Positions 16,089-25,301 of a stretch of DNA of 57,454 nucleotides are shown in pieces. Source of the DNA: Vibrio bivalvicida. Its GTDB lineage: Bacteria; Pseudomonadota; Gammaproteobacteria; Enterobacterales; Vibrionaceae. The DNA lies in contig NZ_LLEI02000025.1 in NCBI RefSeq assembly GCF_001399455.2, positions 1 through 57,454 on the forward strand, read 5' to 3'. The notes under the pieces were generated by a model, which ran no database searches, was not told the DNA's origin, and saw only the letters and a program-made list of their open reading frames with translations. How positions within the stretch are numbered: the first letter of the stretch is position 1; every line of letters starts with the position of its first letter. Position numbers and translations under genes: made by a program.

Positions 16089-17309
16089 ATGAGCGTAACA
16101 GCAAGTCAGGTTCATGGAGCCGTTCAAACCCTGACTCAAAGTTCGGACACACTTTTTCTTCTTCTTGGCGCCATCATGGTGTTCTTAATGCACGCTGGCT
16201 TTGCCTTTTTGGAAGTTGGGACGGTAAGGCACAAAAACCAAGTGAACGCGTTAGTCAAAATCCTTGCTGACTTTGGTATTTCAGCGCTTGCATACTTCTT
16301 TATTGGCTATTGGGTCGCGTATGGTGCTAACTTTTTCGCAGACGCTCAAACTTTGTCACAGGGTAACGGATATGAGCTAGTTAAGTTCTTCTTCCTACTT
16401 ACATTTGCAGCAGCAATTCCTGCTATTGTTTCGGGCGGTATCGCTGAGCGTGCACGTTTTTATCCTATATTAGTTGCAACATTCTTTACTGTCGGATTAG
16501 TTTATCCCGTCTTTGAAGGCATGATCTGGAACGGTAACTTTGGCCTGCAGGCTTGGTTCGAAACACAGTTTGGCTATGGATTCCATGACTTCGCAGGTTC
16601 AGTCGTAGTGCACGGGGTTGGCGGTTGGATAGCATTAGTCGCTGTTATCTTCCTAGGGATGCGTAAAGGGCGTATTAGAGCAGGTAAGCATACCAACTTC
16701 GCACCTTCAAACATCCCATTCTTAGCATTGGGTGCATGGATTCTTTGTGTTGGCTGGTTTGGTTTTAATGTGATGTCAGCGCAAACATTGAATGGTATCA
16801 GCGGGCTAGTTGCCATGAACTCTTTGATGGCAATGGTTGGCGGTATCATTGCAGCCTTAATCGCAGGCAAAAACGACCCAGGCTTTATTCATAATGGTCC
16901 TTTAGCTGGACTTGTCGCGATTTGTGCTGGCTCCGACTTAATGCATCCTATTGGATCTCTGATTACCGGGGCTGTTGCTGGCGCACTGTTTGTCTATCTG
17001 TTTACCTATCTTCAAAACAAAACTAAGATAGATGACGTGCTTGGCGTATGGCCTCTACACGGCGTTTGTGGCGCATGGGGTGGTATCGCTGCAGGAATCT
17101 TTGGTCAAAGTGCGCTAGGGGGATTAGGAGGCGTGAGTTTTACCGTTCAGATGCTCGGCACCTTTACAGGTATCGCCATCGCAGTGATTGGTGCGCTAAT
17201 AGTCTACGGAGTTATCGATAAAGTCTCTGGTTTACGTTTATCTGAAGAAGATGAGTTTAACGGTGCAGACTTAGCGATTCATAAGATTTCAGCAACAAAC
17301 GAAGACTAA
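16089..17309 (+). CDS. amtB: Ammonium transporter AmtB
   Basis: The 406-residue protein has eleven membrane helices. It carries the Amt hallmarks: LLGAIMVFLMHAGFAFLEVG in helix 1, FEGMIWNGNFG, DFAGSVVVHGVGGWIALVAV with the first pore His, and DVLGVWPLHGVCGAWGGIAAG with the second pore His. It conducts NH4+/NH3 across the inner membrane. ATG 16089 is used because GGAG sits nine bases before it and MSVTASQ fits the family start; the frame extends further upstream without support. No glnK lies beside it, unlike the common glnK-amtB operon, so its PII partner must be elsewhere. The sigma-54 promoter upstream links expression to nitrogen starvation. Confidence 0.96.
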   Translation: MSVTASQVHGAVQTLTQSSDTLFLLLGAIMVFLMHAGFAFLEVGTVRHKNQVNALVKILADFGISALAYFFIGYWVAYGANFFADAQTLSQGNGYELVKFFFLLTFAAAIPAIVSGGIAERARFYPILVATFFTVGLVYPVFEGMIWNGNFGLQAWFETQFGYGFHDFAGSVVVHGVGGWIALVAVIFLGMRKGRIRAGKHTNFAPSNIPFLALGAWILCVGWFGFNVMSAQTLNGISGLVAMNSLMAMVGGIIAALIAGKNDPGFIHNGPLAGLVAICAGSDLMHPIGSLITGAVAGALFVYLFTYLQNKTKIDDVLGVWPLHGVCGAWGGIAAGIFGQSALGGLGGVSFTVQMLGTFTGIAIAVIGALIVYGVIDKVSGLRLSEEDEFNGADLAIHKISATNED

Positions 17310-17331
17310 TCTTTTGCTCACTCAATGGATA

Positions 17332-17357
17332 AGGTAGCCAACTTAGGCTGCCTTTTT
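17332..17357 (+). terminator. Intrinsic terminator of amtB
   Basis: Stem AGGTAGCC / GGCTGCCT (one G-U pair) with a six-base loop and a T-run, 22 bases past the stop codon. Confidence 0.8.
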
Positions 17358-17478
17358 GTTCCACCTCACAAAATCTAGGTAAAACATTGCATATTTCGAC
17401 CATGGTCTAACTTGCAGCGCTATGGAAGGGAGAGAGAGGGTGCTAAGCTAAACTTAAGAACACTAACAAGGAAGTAGT

Positions 17479-18216
17479 ATGAATTTCCCTTATCGTAATG
17501 TAGTCATTTTAACTGGAGCAGGAATATCAGCGGAGTCGGGCATTCAAACCTTCCGCGCTCAAGACGGTTTGTGGGAAAACCATCGTATCGAAGACGTCGC
17601 CACTCCAGAAGGTTTCGAGCGTAATCCGGACTTGGTCCAAGACTTTTATAACCAGCGTCGTTTGAGTTTGCAAGATCCAGCGATAAGTCCTAATGCTGCT
17701 CATATTGCACTAGGCAAACTTGAAGCTCAGCTAGAAGGTTCTGTCACCGTTATTACACAAAACATAGATAACCTCCATGAGCGAGGTGGAAGCAACAACG
17801 TCATTCATATGCACGGCGAGTTACTCAAATCACGCTGTAGTGAATCAAATCAAGTGATTGAAGAAACAGGCGAGATCAAAACTGGCGATCTTTGTCATTG
17901 CTGTCAGATCCCTTCGCAGATGCGACCTCATGTGGTTTGGTTTGGTGAAATGCCGCTAAGAATGGGTGATATCTATGCCTCGCTTGAAGCGGCAGACTTG
18001 TTTATTTCAATTGGCACATCAGGGGTTGTCTATCCTGCTGCTGGCTTTGTCCATGACGCTAAAATGCATGGTGCGCACACGATAGAAATCAATCTTGAAC
18101 CGAGTGCAGTTGAAAGTGAGTTTGAAGAGAAACGTTACGGCAAGGCGAGTATTGAAGTCCCTAAACTAGTAGAAGAGATTTTAAGCCTACAGCAACCAGA
18201 CGTAAAACATGCTTAG
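17479..18216 (+). CDS. cobB: NAD-dependent protein deacylase CobB (class III sirtuin)
   Basis: The 245-residue sirtuin has the NAD site [18 protein letters not shown] (about residues 12-29), [12 protein letters not shown], the catalytic His in [11 protein letters not shown], and [10 protein letters not shown]. Zinc-type cysteines occur in RCSESNQ and DLCHCCQ, the pattern of E. coli CobB. The class III Tyr/Arg pair that favours succinyl- and malonyl-lysine should lie in the [12 protein letters not shown] region, but the Ala-x-x-Y-x-x-R form is not obvious here. It removes acyl groups from lysines on metabolic enzymes such as Acs. AAGGAAG lies upstream of the start. Likely a single-gene unit. 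Confidence 0.95.
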   Translation: MNFPYRNVVILTGAGISAESGIQTFRAQDGLWENHRIEDVATPEGFERNPDLVQDFYNQRRLSLQDPAISPNAAHIALGKLEAQLEGSVTVITQNIDNLHERGGSNNVIHMHGELLKSRCSESNQVIEETGEIKTGDLCHCCQIPSQMRPHVVWFGEMPLRMGDIYASLEAADLFISIGTSGVVYPAAGFVHDAKMHGAHTIEINLEPSAVESEFEEKRYGKASIEVPKLVEEILSLQQPDVKHA

Positions 18217-18224
18217 TGAGTAAT

Positions 18225-18255
18225 AAAACTCTCAACGTTTTCGTCGGGAGTTTTT
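18225..18255. terminator. Shared terminator of cobB and the convergent GGDEF gene
   Basis: The arms AAAACTCTC and GGGAGTTTTT (one G-U pair) with a 12-base loop lie just after cobB and overlap the stop codon of the convergent GGDEF gene. A-rich and T-rich flanks allow use in both directions. Confidence 0.55.
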
Positions 18256-19014
18256 CATTTCATACATCGCTTGATCGGTTTTTTCTAATGCCTCACTCAG
18301 CTCATTTTTTGATGTCGCCTCAATACCATAGCTGAAGCCTATGTTTTCGCTAATCAACTCTTGTTTAAGCTTGTCGACGAACTTTCGTCCTTCAGTTGGC
18401 TTAACGACGATAACAAACTCATCACCACCAATTCTGAAAGCTTCTTCATGGCGATCTATAATTTGATTAATCGCTTGTGCAAAACGGATAATCATTAAGT
18501 CGCCGACAGCGTGCCCCTTAGTATCATTAACCTTTTTCAAACCATCGAGATCTAAGTAGATTAAGTCGAAGAACTCCATTCTGATCTCTGACATTTTTTT
18601 ACGATTGTATAGACCCGTCAGTTCGTCAATGCAGGCCTCATCATTGATTTGCTTAATCAACTTAGTGAACCCTAAAGCTATTAAAAGGTAGGCGATTTGC
18701 AGGGTACCATCTTCGATCATAGTATCTGCTAGGTCGTACTTGTCTGAGATTGCGTCAAGGTAAGTAACTTCAGTCAAGACGTCATAAGCTTGATTAAAGA
18801 TCAGTAGTAAGAATCCATACTTAATAAAACCGTTGTCGAGAATGGTGTTGCGAGAGATAACGAAAATGAAGATAAGAACAAAAAAGGTGTTACTTTCAAA
18901 CCAGACATCATTGCGCGAATCAATGTAGTCACTGTGGGTTAAAAACGCGATAAGCGTAGAAATGGCAAACAGTAGGCATAATATGATCAGTATGACTTTA
19001 TACCTTCTTTTCAT
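18232..19014 (-). CDS. Membrane-anchored GGDEF diguanylate cyclase
   Basis: The 260-residue protein has about four membrane helices in its first half (about residues 5-25, 45-57, 62-80 and 100-118), with no periplasmic sensor domain of note. A GGDEF domain follows from about 130: DELTGLYNRKKMSEIR, FFDLIYLDLDGLKKVNDTKG, and the active site FRIGGDEFVIV. It makes cyclic di-GMP, which drives biofilm and motility decisions in Vibrio. The usual RxxD inhibition site five residues before GGDEF reads RHEE, so product feedback is probably lost. AAGGATGAG lies upstream of the ATG. A single gene between two terminators. Confidence 0.92.
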   Translation of the reverse strand: MKRRYKVILIILCLLFAISTLIAFLTHSDYIDSRNDVWFESNTFFVLIFIFVISRNTILDNGFIKYGFLLLIFNQAYDVLTEVTYLDAISDKYDLADTMIEDGTLQIAYLLIALGFTKLIKQINDEACIDELTGLYNRKKMSEIRMEFFDLIYLDLDGLKKVNDTKGHAVGDLMIIRFAQAINQIIDRHEEAFRIGGDEFVIVVKPTEGRKFVDKLKQELISENIGFSYGIEATSKNELSEALEKTDQAMYEMKNSRRKR

Positions 19015-19058
19015 AGCTCATCCTTAGCTAGCGTTAAGAGGTGTCCCTCAAATACAAA

Positions 19059-19083
19059 AAAGAGCGGCTTCTTGCCGCTCTTT
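19059..19083. terminator. Terminator between potD and the GGDEF gene
   Basis: Stem AGAGCGGC / GCCGCTCT with a TTCTT loop. It has A-rich flanks on one side and T-rich on the other, and lies 27 bases past the potD stop codon. Confidence 0.85.
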
Positions 19084-19109
19084 AAGTATATAACTGATAT
19101 CTAAAGTTG

Positions 19110-20147
19110 TTAGTTATCAACTTTTAGCTTTTGGAAGTACTCGTCATAAAGCACACTTGCTTCACCCACTTCATCTTGCCATGTACCACTATCCATTACT
19201 TCTTGAGGAGGGAAGATGCTTGGATCGTTTGCGAATTCTTTAGGCAGTAGTTTGTGAGCTGTCGCTACAGGTGTAGGGTAGCCAATCTCTAGCGCAATCT
19301 TAGCTGCGTTTTCTGGGCGAAGTAGGAAGTCGATCATCTTATGAGCCGCTTCAACGTTTTTCGCTTCTGCTGGAATCGCTAGGCTGTCCATCCAGAAGAT
19401 AGCGCCTTTTTCTGGCCATACGATATCGATCGATGCACCTTCTTGACGAGCCATGTAAGCAGAACCATTCCAAAGCATACCTAATGATACTTCACCCGCT
19501 AGATATGGGTTCGCAGGGAAATCAGAGTTAAATACTAATACGTTAGGCATCAGTTTTTTTAGCTCTTCGTAAGCGGCTTTGATTTCATCTGGGTTAGTCG
19601 TATTTGGCGAATAACCTAGTTTGGTCAGTGCAATATGGAAAACTTCACGTGAGTCATCCATCAGCATCAGTTGACCTTCCCACTTGCTATCCCAGAAATC
19701 ATCCCACTTAGTCACTGATGATTTATCTAGCATGTCGGAGTTGATACCGATGCCTGTTGCACCCCAGATGTATGGGATAGAGTAGTTGTTATTTGGATCA
19801 AAAGGCTTATTTAAGAAGTTTGCATCCAAATCTGCAAAGTGAGTAAGTTTGGTCTTATCAATTTGCTGTAACATACCTTCTTTACGCATCTTAGATACGA
19901 AGTAAGTAGACGGTACTACTAGATCGTAACCAGAACCTTGAGTCTTAAGCTTGGCATACATGCTCTCGTTAGATTCATAAGTCGAGTAGATGACTTTGAT
20001 TCCAGTTTCTTTTGTAAAGTCTTCAAGAACTTCATTTGGAATGTATTCAGACCAGTTGTAGAAATAAAGCTCTTGATCAGCGGCCATTGCCGGCGCAGCG
20101 AATAGCGTCGCAGCACATAGTGCGCCTGCGTAGAATTTACTTTTCAT
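19110..20147 (-). CDS. potD: Spermidine/putrescine-binding periplasmic protein PotD
   Basis: The 345-residue solute-binding protein has a signal peptide (about 1-22, AATLFAAPAMA|ADQ). The mature fold opens LYFYNWSEYIPNEVLEDFTK, the classic PotD start, and continues with STYESNESMYAKLKTQ, YDLVVPSTYFVSKM, IPYIWGATGIGINSD and DSLAIPAEAKNVEAAHKMID. Acidic and aromatic residues (W in NWSEY, W in PYIWG, E and D near the cleft) line the polyamine pocket in known structures. It delivers polyamines to the PotABC transporter encoded just upstream. About 370 bases and two hairpins separate it from potC, so it may also have its own promoter. Confidence 0.95.
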   Translation of the reverse strand: MKSKFYAGALCAATLFAAPAMAADQELYFYNWSEYIPNEVLEDFTKETGIKVIYSTYESNESMYAKLKTQGSGYDLVVPSTYFVSKMRKEGMLQQIDKTKLTHFADLDANFLNKPFDPNNNYSIPYIWGATGIGINSDMLDKSSVTKWDDFWDSKWEGQLMLMDDSREVFHIALTKLGYSPNTTNPDEIKAAYEELKKLMPNVLVFNSDFPANPYLAGEVSLGMLWNGSAYMARQEGASIDIVWPEKGAIFWMDSLAIPAEAKNVEAAHKMIDFLLRPENAAKIALEIGYPTPVATAHKLLPKEFANDPSIFPPQEVMDSGTWQDEVGEASVLYDEYFQKLKVDN

Positions 20148-20277
20148 TGATTTTCCGTTTTATCTGTGTTTATCAGCACACAGTCACTCCGAACTGAGTA
20201 CTCTGAAAAAACATGATTATTAAACTTGTTTGTCGTAGCGACAAACCTAGCAACCAGCAAGTATATCAGCCAAAGAC

Positions 20278-20306
20278 AAAAATAGGCAGCAACTGCTACC
20301 TATTTT
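20278..20306 (-). terminator. Intrinsic terminator of the small gene between potC and potD
   Basis: On the minus strand the stem is ATAGGTAGC / GCTGCCTAT (one G-U pair) with a four-base loop followed by a T-run. It begins seven bases after the stop codon of the 40-residue frame, which supports that frame as a real gene. It also separates potD from the upstream transporter genes. Confidence 0.75.
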
Positions 20307-20310
20307 TACA

Positions 20311-20433
20311 TTAGATAATTAACCTAAGTGCTGCCACTGAAGCAAGGAACAGGGAAAGCGCACATGCCCCACAGCTAAGTGAGTAGCCCATTTTTTCATT
20401 TAGGTTAGCTCCAAACCAAACGTTGTCTTTCAC
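20311..20433 (-). CDS. Candidate 40-residue membrane microprotein between potC and potD
   Basis: A minus-strand frame reads MKDNVWFGANLNEKMGYSLS and continues with one hydrophobic helix, CGACALSLFLASVAALRLII. It is preceded by the potC terminator and followed at once by a strong terminator, so it behaves as its own small transcript. The start would be GTG 20433; an internal ATG at residue 15 is possible. No strong ribosome site is seen for either. The nearest GGAG instead fits an out-of-frame ATG that opens a less protein-like 26-residue frame. The hydrophobic helix and tight terminator spacing make a single-span inner-membrane protein plausible. No family recognised. Confidence 0.4.
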   Translation of the reverse strand: MKDNVWFGANLNEKMGYSLSCGACALSLFLASVAALRLII

Positions 20434-20465
20434 GACTATTGTTTACGTTCATCAGCAGTAGATAG

Positions 20466-20493
20466 AAAAACAGAATGACTGTTTGCCATTCTG
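20466..20493 (-). terminator. Intrinsic terminator of potABC
   Basis: On the minus strand, CAGAATG / CATTCTG with a nine-base loop ends in five Ts, 23 bases past the potC stop codon. It would uncouple potABC from the downstream small gene and potD. Confidence 0.7.
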
Positions 20494-20515
20494 CTTTGAG
20501 TTTACATATTGATTA

Positions 20516-21286
20516 TTATTTTACTTTTTCTTTCGCGAGTAGCTGAGAAGCTACGACCAAAATCAAAGAGACAATCAACATGACTGTTGCAAGGGCATTC
20601 ACCTCTGGCGAAATGCCCACTTTAACCATCGAGTAAATTTTCAATGGCAAAATTTCATAGGTTGGCCCTGTAACGAATGAACTAATAATCACATCGTCCA
20701 GAGACAGGGTAAAGCTAAGAAGCCAGCCAGCTGCAACCGCAGGCTTTGCTAAGGGTAGGATAATCTGCTTAAGGATCACCCATTCACTTGCACCTAAGTC
20801 TTTAGCCGCTTCAAGCATCTTGACATCAAAGCCATTCAATCGACTGTAGACCGTTACCACGACAAACGGCAAACAGAAGGTGATATGCGCGATTAATAGC
20901 GTAAAGAAGCCTAGTTGAGCGCCAAGTACTAAGAACAACGCTAGCAATGAAATCGCCATAACAATGTCCGGTGACATCATCACCACGAACAGCATGCCGT
21001 TAACTGCACCTTTTCCTTTAAACGAATAGCGGAATAGGGCAACAGCCGTTAGGCTACCAATGATCGTTGCTGCTGTTGCAGAGAACACCGCGACATTAAG
21101 CGAGTGCCAAGCGGCCTGCATTAGGCTGTCATTGTTAACGAGTGTTTCATACCACTTAGTGGTAAAGCCACCCCATTTCATACCGAATTTATTGGCATTA
21201 AATGAGTTAACGATCAAAACAACGATTGGCAGATACAAAAACGCATATACCAAGGTCATAAAGCTAAATCTAACTGTACGTCCCAT
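20516..21286 (-). CDS. potC: Spermidine/putrescine ABC transporter permease PotC
   Basis: The 256-residue permease has six membrane helices. The binding-protein-dependent transport signature [20 protein letters not shown] (about residues 148-168) contacts the PotA ATPase. It starts [20 protein letters not shown] and includes FVVMMSPDIVMAISLLALFL and SLDDVIISSFVTGP, all typical of PotC. It pairs with PotB to form the membrane channel for polyamine import. Its start codon touches the stop of potB, so the two are translated together. Confidence 0.95.
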   Translation of the reverse strand: MGRTVRFSFMTLVYAFLYLPIVVLIVNSFNANKFGMKWGGFTTKWYETLVNNDSLMQAAWHSLNVAVFSATAATIIGSLTAVALFRYSFKGKGAVNGMLFVVMMSPDIVMAISLLALFLVLGAQLGFFTLLIAHITFCLPFVVVTVYSRLNGFDVKMLEAAKDLGASEWVILKQIILPLAKPAVAAGWLLSFTLSLDDVIISSFVTGPTYEILPLKIYSMVKVGISPEVNALATVMLIVSLILVVASQLLAKEKVK

Positions 21287-22146
21287 CAGTCTAGCTCCAC
21301 TTTCTTATTCAATAACTTACCTGCGCGATAGTAGGCATAAAGCATAATTGCCATTGCGATGGTCAGAGCAATACTGGTTGCTGCACCAAACGGCCAATCT
21401 CGGGCATTCAGCACTTGGCTCTTAATCACGTTACCAATCAGCAAGTTCTTCGCCCCGCCAAGTAGATCAGAGATGTAGAACATGCCAAGGGCAGGGAGCA
21501 GTACTAGCAAACAGCCACCAATAATTCCCGGCATCGTAAGTGGCAGAATGACCTTAGTGAACGTCTGATACTTGTTCGCTCCTAAGTCCTTTGCCGCTTC
21601 TAGATAGGTGTGATCTAACTTCTCAATAGCGGAGTAGAGCGGCAATATCATGAATGGCAGCAGAATGTAGACTAAACCAATCATTACTGCCGACTCTGTA
21701 TACATAAGACGAATTGGCTTTTCGATGATTTCCATTGCCATCAAAGACTTGTTAAGGACACCTTGTGTTCCTAAGACAATCTTCAAACCGTAAGTCCGGA
21801 TTAGTGAGTTAGTCCAAAATGGCACAATCACCAAAAACAACATCACAGGGCGCCACTTCTCGGGCATTTTTGCCACGATATAAGCAAACGGATAGCCAAT
21901 CACTAAGCACAGCAAGGTTGCGATGATCGCCATGTAGAATGAGTGCCAAAGTACCTTGGCGTAGAGAGGATCCATCAAGCGGATATAGTTATCCAACGTG
22001 AAGGTCATCTCGATTAAATTTGCTTCATCACGAGTTAGGAAACTGGTACCAATAATCATCAGATTGGGTACCAATACAAAAAGCGTTAGCCAGCCAACGA
22101 TTAACGTGATGATCGCGTTTTGAAGGCTAAACCTCTTGGCTTTCAT
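21286..22146 (-). CDS. potB: Spermidine/putrescine ABC transporter permease PotB
   Basis: The 286-residue permease starts [20 protein letters not shown]. It has six membrane helices and the EAA loop [20 protein letters not shown] (about residues 178-197) that docks on PotA. It forms the inner-membrane channel with PotC. ATG 22146 is chosen because GGGAGGT lies eight bases before it; the longer frame from 22170 adds eight residues and overlaps the ribosome site. The gene begins inside the end of potA (20-base overlap), which ensures balanced production of transporter parts. Confidence 0.94.
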   Translation of the reverse strand: MKAKRFSLQNAIITLIVGWLTLFVLVPNLMIIGTSFLTRDEANLIEMTFTLDNYIRLMDPLYAKVLWHSFYMAIIATLLCLVIGYPFAYIVAKMPEKWRPVMLFLVIVPFWTNSLIRTYGLKIVLGTQGVLNKSLMAMEIIEKPIRLMYTESAVMIGLVYILLPFMILPLYSAIEKLDHTYLEAAKDLGANKYQTFTKVILPLTMPGIIGGCLLVLLPALGMFYISDLLGGAKNLLIGNVIKSQVLNARDWPFGAATSIALTIAMAIMLYAYYRAGKLLNKKVELD

Positions 22147-23242
22147 TGAGTACGACCTCCCAACTTTCAACCCAAGTGATCGCCACTTTTTGACCTAGAG
22201 AGTGGTCGACATCAGGATCGTCTTCGTTGAAGAACTCACTCACCATCACTCGCATACCCGATTCCAGCTCAATAACAGAATCCAAGGTCATACCTTTGTA
22301 GGTACGTTCAGTAACGTGGCCGACAATGCCTTTCTGCTCAGATTCTTTAATCTCTTCAATACGTAGGTCTTCTGGGCGAAGTAGTACTTGCAGTTTGTCA
22401 CCGCTAGCCGCTGGTTTATCGTAGTAAACCACCGACTCAACACCTTCAATCTCAGCGCGAATACGTTTATCATCGATACGCTCAATCATGGTCGCGTTGA
22501 ACACGTTGATTTCACCAATAAAGCGCGCAACAAATAGGTTTTTAGGTTCTTCGTAAATTTCGCGTGGGGAGCCGTCTTGCTCAACCACGCCATCACGCAT
22601 AACAATGATGCGGTCTGACATCGAAAGGGCTTCTTCCTGATCGTGAGTGACAAAGATAAAGGTAATACCTAGTTGACGCTGTAATTGCTTTAGTTCGATC
22701 TGCATCTGTTTACGCAGTTTGTAATCCAGCGCAGATAGCGATTCATCAAGTAACAACACTTTTGGCTTGTTTACTACTGCGCGTGCAATTGCGATACGCT
22801 GCTGTTGACCACCAGATAATTGGTGCGGTTTACGCTGCGCCATTTTCTCAAGACGGACCATACGCAATGCTTCCATTACGCGAGGATCAATATCGTTAGA
22901 TGGCACTTTTTGCATGCGTAAGCCAAAAGCAACGTTTTCAAAAACCGTCATATGAGGGAATAATGCATAACTCTGAAAAACAGTGTTTACATGCCTTTGC
23001 TCAGCAGGAACTTGAGTTACATTTTGGTCGGCAAGGATGATTTCACCCTTGTCTGCGGTTTCAAAACCCGCAATCATCCTTAGTACCGTGGTTTTACCAC
23101 AGCCAGAAGGGCCCAAAATTGTTAAGAACTCGCCATGATTAACATCAAGGTTCAGATTTGCGATGATCTCTTTGTCATCGAAACTTTTACTAATCCCAGT
23201 TAGTTTTACAACTGGGTTTCCTGCATCTTGTTTAGCGTTCAA
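22127..23242 (-). CDS. potA: Spermidine/putrescine ABC transporter ATPase PotA
   Basis: The 371-residue ATPase has Walker [10 protein letters not shown] (about residues 44-52), the Q-loop in [21 protein letters not shown], the ABC signature [14 protein letters not shown], Walker [13 protein letters not shown], and the switch His in [10 protein letters not shown]. The C-terminal TOBE domain (about 250-371) has [11 protein letters not shown] and [19 protein letters not shown]. It energises polyamine uptake through PotBC. First gene of the potABC operon. The promoter should lie in the 388-base gap upstream that it shares with a divergent gene. Confidence 0.96.
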   Translation of the reverse strand: MNAKQDAGNPVVKLTGISKSFDDKEIIANLNLDVNHGEFLTILGPSGCGKTTVLRMIAGFETADKGEIILADQNVTQVPAEQRHVNTVFQSYALFPHMTVFENVAFGLRMQKVPSNDIDPRVMEALRMVRLEKMAQRKPHQLSGGQQQRIAIARAVVNKPKVLLLDESLSALDYKLRKQMQIELKQLQRQLGITFIFVTHDQEEALSMSDRIIVMRDGVVEQDGSPREIYEEPKNLFVARFIGEINVFNATMIERIDDKRIRAEIEGVESVVYYDKPAASGDKLQVLLRPEDLRIEEIKESEQKGIVGHVTERTYKGMTLDSVIELESGMRVMVSEFFNEDDPDVDHSLGQKVAITWVESWEVVLNESQEV

Positions 23243-23630
23243 CGTCTGTTTTTCTCCTACCTTGGCCAGTCATTTGAAGTGGCCCGTCGTTACACAAATT
23301 AGAGGCGCGCATCATAATCACCAAAATTGTGAATTCAAAGCATTTTCTTATTCTGAAACACAAAAAATTTTGCAGGTAAAAGTAAACATTCCTTACCATA
23401 CTCACGGTATACCAATTGAACCGAGTAGTTAGGGAATTGTTTCCTTTATATTTGAGTCAGATAATTATACTGATACGATGCGTTTAGTGGTTAATTATCA
23501 ATCAAACAGTCGATAAAGCAAGCAGCGAGTCGAGATTCGATTTTAGACTGACTTTGGTTGCAGTATAATGATGTCAATTTTTTATCAACAAGTTAGCTTG
23601 GTTTACACAGATCAGGTACTGGATTAACGA
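23243..23630. other. Divergent promoter region between potA and the YciC-like gene
   Basis: 388 bases without a credible gene. It is AT-rich, especially 23320-23480, and must hold the promoters of potA (leftward) and of the YciC-like gene (rightward). I could not assign -35/-10 boxes or an operator with confidence. Confidence 0.5.
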
Positions 23631-24434
23631 ATGAGTAATGACATAGAAAAAGACTTCAACCTAGGTGGCAGCATTGAGCGCGCACTTTCGGGCGACTACG
23701 AACTCAAAGCTGGAGAGGTCTTTAAGGAAGCTTGGCAACATACTATTAAACACTTCCTCTCTTTCTCACCGGCGATTGTAGTTCTTATCGCGTTACAGCT
23801 TGCAATCTTCTATATCGCGCTAAAGCTACAGTTAGGTAACCCAGGGATTATTTTAGATGCGGTGACCAACCCAGACGCTTTTGATCCAAGTATTTTCAAT
23901 GCAATCATGATCGCTAATTTCAGCTACGAGGTGATTAGTGCACCGATCTATGCAGGTATTTCTTTAATGGCGATGAGCCATGCCGCCGGCCTGACAACTA
24001 AACCGCGTCATATTGGCAAGGGCCTGCAATATACTGTCCCCGTGATTCTAGCAACACTAATGAGTTTGCTACTCCAAGGTATCGCTGGAACGATCTTTCC
24101 GCTTCTATCACTCTATCTATCTTTAGCCTTCACAAATTCAATTCTACTGATTTGCGAAAAACAAGTTCCCCCTATGCAATCACTATTGCTCTCTCTTCGC
24201 GCGGTGAATAAGAAGATCTTGGTTCTAGCCGGGATATATTTAGCTGTCATCGTCATGTTTTTTGCGGGTATGATGTTCTATGGCTTAGGGCTGATTTTCG
24301 TCCTACCATTCTTCTTCCATGTGAAGGGGGTTATTTACCGCAATATGTTTGGCATTAAGTTGAAGATTATTGCTTCTGACAGACCTAAAGATGAAGACGA
24401 CAATGACAACGATCCACAAGTGTTCAATGCGTAA
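23631..24434 (+). CDS. YciC-like inner-membrane protein
   Basis: The 267-residue protein has an acidic N-terminus (MSNDIEKDFNLGGSIERALS), then six hydrophobic segments: about 40-64, 95-115, 134-160, 160-178, 195-225 and 225-235. The pattern recalls YciC/glycerophosphoryl-type integral membrane proteins with a GEVFKEAWQHTIKHFL lead-in (compare the E/W..F..W starts of that group). The C-terminus is very acidic (DRPKDEDDNDNDPQ). It overlaps the start of bax by eight bases, so the two form an operon. Transport or envelope function is unknown. Confidence 0.65.
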   Translation: MSNDIEKDFNLGGSIERALSGDYELKAGEVFKEAWQHTIKHFLSFSPAIVVLIALQLAIFYIALKLQLGNPGIILDAVTNPDAFDPSIFNAIMIANFSYEVISAPIYAGISLMAMSHAAGLTTKPRHIGKGLQYTVPVILATLMSLLLQGIAGTIFPLLSLYLSLAFTNSILLICEKQVPPMQSLLLSLRAVNKKILVLAGIYLAVIVMFFAGMMFYGLGLIFVLPFFFHVKGVIYRNMFGIKLKIIASDRPKDEDDNDNDPQVFNA

Positions 24435-25275
24435 AAGTGAGTTCTTTGCTATTGCTGCAGCTGGCGTCATTGCCGGCTGTAGTTTTTATGGCTACGAACA
24501 AAATCAAACTGAAGAGCGTGAGCGCCGTAAACAAGCTTACGTAACTGAACAACTGGTTCCGGTATTTAGCGGAAAAACAGTCGGTATGGCTCCTGATTTT
24601 TCCGCTATCAAAGACGTGAAACAAAAGAAACAAGCGTTTTTTGATTATCTAAGGCCTGGCATTGCGTTAGAAAACCAACGAATTGTTTCTGAGCGCAAAC
24701 GTTTAGACACCATTCGCGACCACTATGTAAGCCAGACTCTTACTCCTTCTGATATAAGTTACGCTGAACGTCTAGGTAAGCTTTACAGGGTCGAGCAGCC
24801 CGCAGGGGGCATTTCTGACGACTGGATCAACAGCATGCTTCATCGGGTAGACGTGATCCCTGAGGCACTTGTCCTAGTTCAGGGGGCTAATGAGTCTGCT
24901 TGGGGCACATCTCGATTTGCAACACAGGCCAACAACTATTTTGGTCAGTGGTGTTACAGCTCTGGGTGTGGCTTAGTGCCGCTGCAGCGTGGGGAAGGGA
25001 TGTCGCACGAAGTAGCAAAGTTTGACTCAGTGCAACAGTCTATTCACGGTTATTTTATGAATGTAAACCGTAACAACGCCTACAAAGAGCTACGAGAGAT
25101 CCGTTACCAACGCCATCTTAATGACCAGAGTTTAACAGATACCGATGCGGCGATGGCGTTAACAAATGGTTTGCTTAAATACTCTGAACGCGGTGAGGCA
25201 TACGTCAACGATTTACAGACCATGATCAGGCACAATCAACCGTTCTGGGATTTACCTCTAGCGAATAATCAATAA
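24427..25275 (+). CDS. bax: Bax-like glucosaminidase lipoprotein
   Basis: The 282-residue protein starts MRKSEFFAIAAAGVIAGCSF. IAGC is a lipobox, suggesting a lipid-anchored envelope protein. The glycoside hydrolase 73 (Bax/FlgJ-type) domain covers about residues 120-270: MLHRVDVIPEALVLVQGANE with the catalytic Glu in GANESAWGTSRFATQANNYF, then GQWCYSSGCGLVP, FDSVQQSIHGYFMNVN and NAYKELREIR. It should cleave peptidoglycan glycan strands. ATG 24427 is preferred over the longer frame from 24370 because of the signal sequence and the operon overlap with the preceding gene. Confidence 0.88.
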   Translation: MRKSEFFAIAAAGVIAGCSFYGYEQNQTEERERRKQAYVTEQLVPVFSGKTVGMAPDFSAIKDVKQKKQAFFDYLRPGIALENQRIVSERKRLDTIRDHYVSQTLTPSDISYAERLGKLYRVEQPAGGISDDWINSMLHRVDVIPEALVLVQGANESAWGTSRFATQANNYFGQWCYSSGCGLVPLQRGEGMSHEVAKFDSVQQSIHGYFMNVNRNNAYKELREIRYQRHLNDQSLTDTDAAMALTNGLLKYSERGEAYVNDLQTMIRHNQPFWDLPLANNQ

Positions 25276-25301
25276 ACGCGAATTTAATAAGAAAGAAAGT
25301 A

